From Bradyrhizobium guangzhouense (GTDB lineage: Bacteria; Pseudomonadota; Alphaproteobacteria; Rhizobiales; Xanthobacteraceae), in contig NZ_CP030053.1 of NCBI RefSeq assembly GCF_004114955.1, forward strand, positions 2,480,001 to 2,544,000: DNA of 64,000 bases, written 5' to 3'. Shown piece by piece: positions 32,905-40,100 of this stretch. A program made the translations under genes and the position numbers. Below the pieces are notes generated by a model that worked only from the letters and a program-made list of their open reading frames with translations, ran no database searches and was not told the origin of the DNA. Position 1 is the first letter of the stretch. Each line of letters starts with the position of its first letter.

Positions 32905-35900
32905 TTGCAGGCGTGGTTCGTTCTCGCGGTCGCAGCCGGTTATGTGACCACGCTGTTCCTGGTTGCCTGGTGGGGCGATCGGCGGAGCGTGGACGGACCG
33001 CTGGTCTCGCCAAAATCCTGGGCGGCCGCGGTCAGCTATTGCCTGACACTCGCGGTCTACAACACCTCGTGGAGCTTCTACGGATCGGTCGGCCGCGCCG
33101 CCACCAGCGGACTGGACTTCGCCACGATCTATATCGGTCCGACGCTGGTGCTGCTGTTCGGCCAGAAGCTGCTGTCCAAGGTGATCGCGATCGCGAAAGC
33201 CCAGAACGTCACCTCGATCGCGGACTTCATCGCCGCGCGCTACGGCAAGAGCCAGGCGCTCGCCGCCTTTGTCACGCTCGCTTCCCTGCTTGGCGTGCTT
33301 CCCTATATCGCGCTTCAGCTCAAGGCCGTTGGCAAGAGCTTTGACTATCTGATCCTGCAGCCTGAACGCGCCGGCGGCGAGGCGTTGCGGTTCTGGCAGG
33401 ACTCGGCCTTCGGCGTCGCCGCGTCGATGGCGCTGTTTGCGATCGTGTTCGGCGTTAGGCATGTCCACGCCAGCGAGCATCATCGCGGCTTGATGCTGGC
33501 GATTGCGTTCGAGAGCGTGGTCAAGCTGGTCGCATTCCTCGTCGTCGCGCTGTTCGTGCTGTTTGGGCTCTCGGGCGGACCTGCCGCGCTGCTGTCGCAA
33601 TTCTCTTCGGATCCGCAACTGGCCGGGATCCTCGCCTTCGATCCCGCCCAGCCGGTCTGGCCCTCGACGATCATCATCTCGGCGATCGCCTTCCTCTGCT
33701 TGCCGCAGGCGTTCCATGTCGCCGTCGTCGAGAACGAGAGCCCTGAGCATACGCGTACGGCGGCTTGGCTTTATCCTGCCTATCTTGCGCTGTTTAGCCT
33801 GCTGATCCTGCCGATCGCAGCCGCCGGCCTTGCAAGGTTCGGTGCGATGATGGACCCCGACACCTACGTCATCTCGCTGCCGATCGCGGCGGATGCCGGC
33901 ACCATCAGCCTGATCGCCTTCCTGGGCGGGTTGTCGGCGGCCACCGGCATGGTGATCATGACCTCCGTCGCGCTGAGCACCATGCTCTGCAACGACGTCA
34001 TCATGCCGCTGTTGCTGCGCTCGCGCTTCTTTGGACTGCGCGCGCAAAGCCGGCCGGTGGCTTCGGTGCTCATGATTGTGCGCAGGCTCTCGATCCTCGG
34101 CATCCTGCTGCTGGCCTACCTGATGCACCGCCTGGTCAACCAGGCCTATCCACTCACCGTGATCGGCCTGTTGTCGTTCGTTGCGGTCGCGCAATTCGGT
34201 CCAGCCTTCGTCGGTGGCCTGTTCTGGCCGCGCGCCAACAAGATCGGCGCCTCGATCGGAATCGCCGTCGGATTCCTGATCTGGGCGTATACGCTGCTGC
34301 TTCCCTCGGCCGCTCCGCTGTGGCCCGCCTTCGCGGAGATCGTTCGCCAAGGCCCGTGGCAGCTCGGTTTCCTCAAGCCGAACGCGCTGTTCGGCCTTGA
34401 CGGGCTCGATCCGATCTCGCATGCGACGCTGTGGAGCCTTGCCGCCAACCTCATCTGCTTCGTCGCGTTTTCGTTGCTGGGGCGGCAAACCACCGTCGAG
34501 CGCAACCAGGCTGCGGCATTTGCCGACGGTGTCGTCCGCGACACGGTGCCAAAACTGTCCTCGCGCGTGGTGGTCCGGCTCGACGATCTCCGCGCGCTGG
34601 CCCGGCGTTTTGTCGGTGCCGAGCGCGGCGCGGCGGCCTTTGATGGTTATCTCGCTGCGCGCATGTCGGGCAACGGGCCACGCCTCGATCCGTCCGGCCT
34701 CGTCGATCTCGACTCGATCCGCTTCACCGAAAACCTTCTCGCCGGTGCGATCGGCGCTGCGTCGGCGCGCGTGGTGATTGCGGCCTCGCTGGAAGGGCAC
34801 TCGCTGTCGCGGCGCGCGGCGATGGCGATGCTGGACGAGGCTTCGGAGGCGCTGCGCTTCAATCGCAATCTGTTGCAAAGCACGCTGGAGAGCGTGCCGC
34901 AGGGCATCTGCGCCTTCGATGCCGATTTCAACATCACGGCCTGGAATGGGCGGTTCATCGCGCTGCTCGACCTGCCGCCGGATTTCGTGCGCGTCGGCCT
35001 TCCGCTTGCCGATCTCATTGCCTTCAATGTCGAGCGCGGCGAATACGCCGCGTCCGAATTCGCAGCGCTCCTGGTCAATCGCGTTGTCGCGACCCAAAGC
35101 TGGCCTTATCTCTACGAGCGCAAGCGGCCGGACGGCACGGTGCTCGAGATCGTCTACGATCGCGCTGCCGAGGGCGGCTATGTCTCGACCTACACCGACG
35201 TGACCGAGCGTCACCGGGCCGCGGAGGCGTTGCGGCGCGCCAATGAGGATTTGGAGCTGCGTGTCCGCGAGCGGACTGAGGCGCTCGAGCAGGCCAAGGC
35301 GGAGGCCGAGCAAGCCAATCTTGGCAAGACCCGCTTTCTGGCGGCGGCCAGCCACGATCTGCTGCAACCGCTGAACGCGGCGCGTCTGTTCCTTTCGGCG
35401 CTCGACGAAAGCTTGCATGTCTCTTCGCACCCGGGCGCCGCCGAGAAGGAACGAACTCTCGCCGGCAGCGCCATCACGGCGCTACGCTCGACCGAACATG
35501 TCCTCGACAGGCTGCTCGACATCTCCTCCTATGATGCCGGTGCTGTCAGTGCCGAGCCATCAGACTTTCCGATTGCCGATCTGCTCGTGCAGCTGAACGT
35601 GGAATTCTCCGCAATGGCGCGCGAGCGTGGGCTCGTCTTCCGCGTCGTCGATTGTCGGCTCGCCGTGCGCAGCGATCCGCATTTACTGCGGCGGATCTTG
35701 CAGAACCTGCTCTCGAATGCGCTGCGCTACACGCCCAGAGGACGCATCCTGCTCGGCTGCCGGCGACGCGGGGGCGACCTGCGCATCGAGGTCTGGGACA
35801 CCGGCATCGGCATCGCCGCGGCGGATCAGAAGCGGATTTTCGAGGAGTTCCAGCGCCTGGCGCCGGGATCGGAGAAAGGGCTGGGCCTGGGTCTCGCGAT

Positions 35901-36456
35901 CGTCGATCGCGTCTCGCGGCTGCTAGGTCATCCCGTCGACCTCCGATCGCGCCCCGGTCACGGCTCCTGCTTTGCCGTCACGGTGCCGCTCGCGCGCGGG
36001 TCGGGAACGCCGCTCCGGCGCAAGACGACGGTTGCTGCGCCTGATGGGACGGAGCGCGCGCTGACGATCCTGTGCCTGGACAATGATGTGACGATCCTTG
36101 AGGGCCTTTCCGCGCTGCTCGGCGGCTGGGGTCATCGCGTCCTGGTCGCAACCGATGCCGCCGGCGCGATGGCGGCGGCCGCGGCAAAGCCACCGGACGT
36201 CGTGCTGGTCGATTATCACCTCGATGGGGAGCGCACCGGCTTGGACTTTCTCGACGATCTCAGGCAGAGATCGGGCCGCGGCATCTGCGCGCTGGTCGTC
36301 ACGGGAGATCGCAGCGAGGCCGTCCGCACGGCGGCAAAGGCTCGTGGCTGCGAGGTGCTGTCCAAGCCGGTCAAGCCGGCGGCGCTGCGTCGCTTCCTGA
36401 GTGGCGAAGCCTTGAGCCGGCAGTTCGGGACAAAACAGGGAGCCTCATCAGTGTGA
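32905..36456 (+). CDS. SSF-domain hybrid sensor histidine kinase (CrbS/MxtR/MctS-like)
   Basis: This 1183-residue kinase has a symporter-like N-terminus with ~13 helices (1-~520; SYCLTLAVYNTSWSFYGSVG, IADFIAARYGKSQ, VLPYIALQLKAVGKSF). A linker, a PAS domain (~645-765; LESVPQGICAFDADF) and a coiled coil follow. The H-box is AAASHDLLQPLNAA (His817), the ATP-lid region has GLGLGLAIVDR, and a C-terminal receiver has VLVDYHL (Asp1103). In Pseudomonas and Vibrio, CrbS (MxtR) with regulator CrbR controls acetyl-CoA synthetase and acetate use. The symporter half may sense substrate flux. The start is TTG at 32905 with GAGTGAGGA before it. It lies 136 bp after the symporter and overlaps the regulator start region. 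Confidence 0.92.
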   Translation: MQAWFVLAVAAGYVTTLFLVAWWGDRRSVDGPLVSPKSWAAAVSYCLTLAVYNTSWSFYGSVGRAATSGLDFATIYIGPTLVLLFGQKLLSKVIAIAKAQNVTSIADFIAARYGKSQALAAFVTLASLLGVLPYIALQLKAVGKSFDYLILQPERAGGEALRFWQDSAFGVAASMALFAIVFGVRHVHASEHHRGLMLAIAFESVVKLVAFLVVALFVLFGLSGGPAALLSQFSSDPQLAGILAFDPAQPVWPSTIIISAIAFLCLPQAFHVAVVENESPEHTRTAAWLYPAYLALFSLLILPIAAAGLARFGAMMDPDTYVISLPIAADAGTISLIAFLGGLSAATGMVIMTSVALSTMLCNDVIMPLLLRSRFFGLRAQSRPVASVLMIVRRLSILGILLLAYLMHRLVNQAYPLTVIGLLSFVAVAQFGPAFVGGLFWPRANKIGASIGIAVGFLIWAYTLLLPSAAPLWPAFAEIVRQGPWQLGFLKPNALFGLDGLDPISHATLWSLAANLICFVAFSLLGRQTTVERNQAAAFADGVVRDTVPKLSSRVVVRLDDLRALARRFVGAERGAAAFDGYLAARMSGNGPRLDPSGLVDLDSIRFTENLLAGAIGAASARVVIAASLEGHSLSRRAAMAMLDEASEALRFNRNLLQSTLESVPQGICAFDADFNITAWNGRFIALLDLPPDFVRVGLPLADLIAFNVERGEYAASEFAALLVNRVVATQSWPYLYERKRPDGTVLEIVYDRAAEGGYVSTYTDVTERHRAAEALRRANEDLELRVRERTEALEQAKAEAEQANLGKTRFLAAASHDLLQPLNAARLFLSALDESLHVSSHPGAAEKERTLAGSAITALRSTEHVLDRLLDISSYDAGAVSAEPSDFPIADLLVQLNVEFSAMARERGLVFRVVDCRLAVRSDPHLLRRILQNLLSNALRYTPRGRILLGCRRRGGDLRIEVWDTGIGIAAADQKRIFEEFQRLAPGSEKGLGLGLAIVDRVSRLLGHPVDLRSRPGHGSCFAVTVPLARGSGTPLRRKTTVAAPDGTERALTILCLDNDVTILEGLSALLGGWGHRVLVATDAAGAMAAAAAKPPDVVLVDYHLDGERTGLDFLDDLRQRSGRGICALVVTGDRSEAVRTAAKARGCEVLSKPVKPAALRRFLSGEALSRQFGTKQGASSV

Positions 36457-36458
36457 CC

Positions 36459-37106
36459 ATGCGCATCCTTATCGGCGATGATCATCCGCTGGTGCAGGCT
36501 GCGCTCCGCAGCGCGCTGTCGACCGTGCTGCCCGACCTCGACATCATCGCCTGCCAGTCCCTCGACGAAGCCGTCAGCGTGCTCTCCGCGCAATCGGACG
36601 AGATCGACCTCATCCTGTGGGACCTGACGATGCCGGGTATCCAGGGATTTGCCGCGCTGTTCATCCTGTCGGCGCAATTCCCGACGGTGCCGGTTGCGAT
36701 CATTTCGGCGCGGCAGGACGCGGCCACGATCCGCCGCGCCATCGCCTATGGCGCATCCGGCTACATCCCGAAATCGCTTGGCCTGCCCGAGATGGCGGAT
36801 GCGATCACGAAGATCCTGGTCGGCGAAATCTGGATGCCGCCCAATGTCGGCGGCCGCGGTTCGATCCAGACCGCCGATATCGAGCTTGCCGCCCGCATGG
36901 CCTCTCTGTCGGCACAGCAACTGCGCATTCTCGCGATGATCGTCGAGGGCAAGCTCAACAAGCAGATCGCCGGCGAGCTCGACATCGCCGAGCAGACCGT
37001 GAAGGGCCACGTCTCGACGATCCTGCGCAAGCTCGGTGTCGGCTCGCGGACCCAGGCCGCTGTCCTCGCGGAGCGGCTGTCGTTCGGTCAGCCCGGCGGG
37101 GCCTGA
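36459..37106 (+). CDS. NarL/LuxR-type response regulator (CrbR/ErdR/MctR-like)
   Basis: This 215-residue regulator has a receiver (Asp55 in LILWDLTMPG, Lys in GYIPKS) and a C-terminal LuxR helix-turn-helix (LSAQQLRILAMIVEGKLNKQ, then IAEQTVKGHVSTILRKLGV). It begins 2 bases after the kinase stop; an in-frame GTG at 36453 overlaps that stop. It is the evident partner of the SSF kinase and would activate genes such as the symporter operon and acetyl-CoA synthetase, by analogy with CrbR/ErdR. A bidirectional terminator at 37127-37152 follows. Confidence 0.92.
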   Translation: MRILIGDDHPLVQAALRSALSTVLPDLDIIACQSLDEAVSVLSAQSDEIDLILWDLTMPGIQGFAALFILSAQFPTVPVAIISARQDAATIRRAIAYGASGYIPKSLGLPEMADAITKILVGEIWMPPNVGGRGSIQTADIELAARMASLSAQQLRILAMIVEGKLNKQIAGELDIAEQTVKGHVSTILRKLGVGSRTQAAVLAERLSFGQPGGA

Positions 37107-37126
37107 TTTCGCGACGTCAAAAGCAA

Positions 37127-37152
37127 AACGGAGGCCGTCAGGCCTCCGTTCG
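37127..37152. terminator. Bidirectional terminator between regulator and giant protein genes
   Basis: ACGGAGGCC and GGCCTCCGT form a perfect 9-bp stem with a four-base loop. An A-run before it and T's after it serve both converging genes. Confidence 0.85.
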
Positions 37153-37174
37153 TATTCGTCGCTAGCCTTGCCGC

Positions 37175-40100
37175 TTATCCAAGCCGGCCCGCCGCATGTG
37201 CCAGCAGCGTGTAGACCAGGCCCGTCTCCGAGGTCAGGTGGCTGCGCAGTTCCTGCGGGCCGCGGCCGTCGCGGGCGACTTCGTCGAGCAGGCGTTCGAA
37301 CTCGCTGATGTAGCGGTCGACCGTGCCCTTGAAGTTGCGGTCGGCGCGATATTTGCGGGCGACCTCGTCGAAGGCTTTCTGGCCGGCCGGCGTGTACAGG
37401 CGCTTGGTGAAGGCCTTGTTCTCGCCGCGCTGGTAGCGGTCCCACATCTCGGCCGCGAGATTGCGGTCCATCAGCCGGCCGATGTCGAGCGACAGCGATT
37501 CAAGCGGATTGCTGCTCGCCTGCGGGGCCTGCGGCTGCGGAGCGGGGGCAGCCTGGCGGGGACGCGGAGGCTCACGACCGGTCGGGGCCGCCTGGTTGGC
37601 GTCCGTGCGGTTCAAGAGGTCCGACAGCCAGCCGTCGCGGCCCTGGTCGTTGCCGCCGGGCGCGACCGGCGGGGCCTCGGTGCGACGCGAGGAGGCGGGC
37701 ATGCCGAGGTCCGGCGGCGGCAGCGTCGAGGCGCTGCCGGTGTCGCGCATGCGGGTCTCGGTGCCGCGACCGCCCACGGACGCCATCACCGGCTCTTCCT
37801 GGCGCTGGACGGCGACGGAGGCGCGGCCCGCGGTGGTGACATCGAGGCCGCGGCCATGCTGGGCCACGATGCGGTTGAGCTCGGCGAGCGCCTCGATCTG
37901 GTCAACGATCACCTTGCGCATCTGCGCGGTGCTCTCGGCGGCCTCCTGCGGCATCTCGAGCACGCCGCGGCGCAGCTCGTTGCGGGTGGCTTCGAGCTCG
38001 TTGTGCATCTCGAACGCCATCTGCTTCATGCTGGCGACGAGGTTGCCGAACTTCTCGGTCGACTGCTTGAACATCGCATCCGCCTCGTCGGTGGTCTGGC
38101 GGTAGATGTCGTGCATGGCCTCGATGGTCTGGCGGTGCTCCTCTTCGGACGCCGACCGCACCGCCTCGAACTGGCGGGTGATCGCGGCCGAGCCTGCGCC
38201 GGCGGTCTCGGCGACCACGCGGGCGATGTCGCGGGCACGCTCTTCGGCCGCAGCGAGCGACTCATCGAGCAGCCCGGTGAAGCGCGACAGGCGCTGGTCG
38301 AGATCGGCGGTGCGCAGGTCGATGGTGGTGACGAGCGATTCCAGCGCCGCCTTGCGTTCGGCAAGCGAGGCGGTGGTGTTCTTGTTGCTCTGCTCGACGA
38401 CCTGCGCGGCATCGACCAGCGCCTTGCCGTGGGCGTCGAACTGGGTCGACAACTCGCCGAGGTCCTGGAGCGCCCGCGTGGTCTTGGTGTTGAAGACGTT
38501 GAGCTGGTCTTCCAGGTTCTGGGTCGCCGCGCCGTTGCGCGAGGTGACGTCGTTCATCGCCGAGACGAAGTCGGCGACGCGCGTCACCAGCGCCCGCTCC
38601 AGCGAGTTGAGGTTGTCGTGCGCACCGGTCAGCACCTCCTGGAGGAGGATGTTGCCTTCGCGCAGACGCTCGAACAGGGCGACCGTGTCGGTGCGCAGGA
38701 TCTTGCTGGTCTCCTGCATCTCGGTGACGGCCGCGATCGAGACCTGGCGCGACTGGTCGATCGCCGCGCGAGAGGCCGATTCGAGGTCCTTGAGCGACTT
38801 GCCGACCGCGCTGGTGGCGATCTCGCTCGCCGCGTTGATGGTGCGGGCGACTTCGTTGCCGTTGCCCATCATGGTCTGCGAGAAGGCCTGGCCGCGCGTC
38901 TCGATCGACTTCAGCGCGTCGGAGGTGACGCGGTCGATGTCGAGCGTGAGCTGGCTGGTCTTCGAGCCGATCGCGTCCACGAGCGAGCCGCGCTTGGCGT
39001 CGATCAGGTTGGAGAGGCGGTCGGCCTGCTGCTGCACATAGGTGACGATCTCGTCGGTCTTGCCGGTCATGGCCTGGCCGAAGCTCGAGCTCGCCGCGAG
39101 CACCGAACGTTCGACGTCGGCCGAGCTCGACTTGACCCGCGAGCTCGCCTCGTTGGAGGCGGAGATCAGCGCGTTCTGGGCGTTGAGCGCGCTGGTCTGG
39201 ATGTCGTTGGTCGCGTTCGAGGTCGCCGTGCTCAGCGCACGCTCGATCTCGGTCGAGATCGTGCGGATCTGGCTGGCGGCATCCGCCGAGGTCGAGGTCA
39301 GCGAGGTCTGGGCCTCGCGGGCGCTGTTGAGGATGGTCGAGGCGGTGTCGGCGCCGACCGCAGTCAGCGTGCGCTCGATATCCGTCGTCAGCGACTTGAT
39401 CTGGCTCGCCGCGTCGGTCGAGGCGGAGATCAACGTGCCCTGGGCTTCGCGCACGCCGCTGGTGAGCGCCTCGATGGTGGCGCCGCCGGCGGTCGCCAGC
39501 GCGCGCTGCATCTCGGCCGCGAGCGAGCGGACCTGGCCGGTCTGTTCGGCCGAGACAGAGAGCAGGGTGCTCTGGGCGTCGCGGGCGCTGGCCGTGATCG
39601 TTTCGGCGGTGCTCTGGCCGACCTGCGACAGCGAACGATGCACTTCGGCCGCGAGCGACTTGACCTGGCTCGCCGCCTCCGAGGACGCATTCACGAGCGT
39701 GCTCTGCGCTTCGCGGGCGCCGGCCAGAATGCTCTCCGCCGTCGAAGTGCCGGCCATGGAGAGCGAACGCTGCACGTCGGCTGTCAGAGCCTTGACCTGG
39801 TTTGCCGCATCCGCAGATCCGGCAACGAGTGTGCTCTGGGCCTCGCGCGCGCCTGTCATGATGGTCTCGGCCGTCGCGGTGCCCGCCATCGAGAGCGAGC
39901 GCTGCACGTCGGAGGACAGCGCCTTGATCTGGTTGGCGGTCTCGGTCGAGGCCGCAATCAGCGTGCCCTGCGCGTCGCGGGCGCCGGCGGTGATCGATTC
40001 CGCCGTGGTGGTGCCTGCCAGCGACAGCGAGCGCTGCACGTCGGCGGTGAGCGTCTTGACGTGGTTGGCCGCATCCGAAGACGCGGTGACGAGCGTGGTC

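Noticed and set aside
32842-35430. 862-codon minus-strand frame opposite the SSF-domain kinase
   Set aside because: It is an antisense shadow of transmembrane helices: no domain, repeated Arg/Asp/Gln, and the plus strand has SSF, PAS and kinase motifs.
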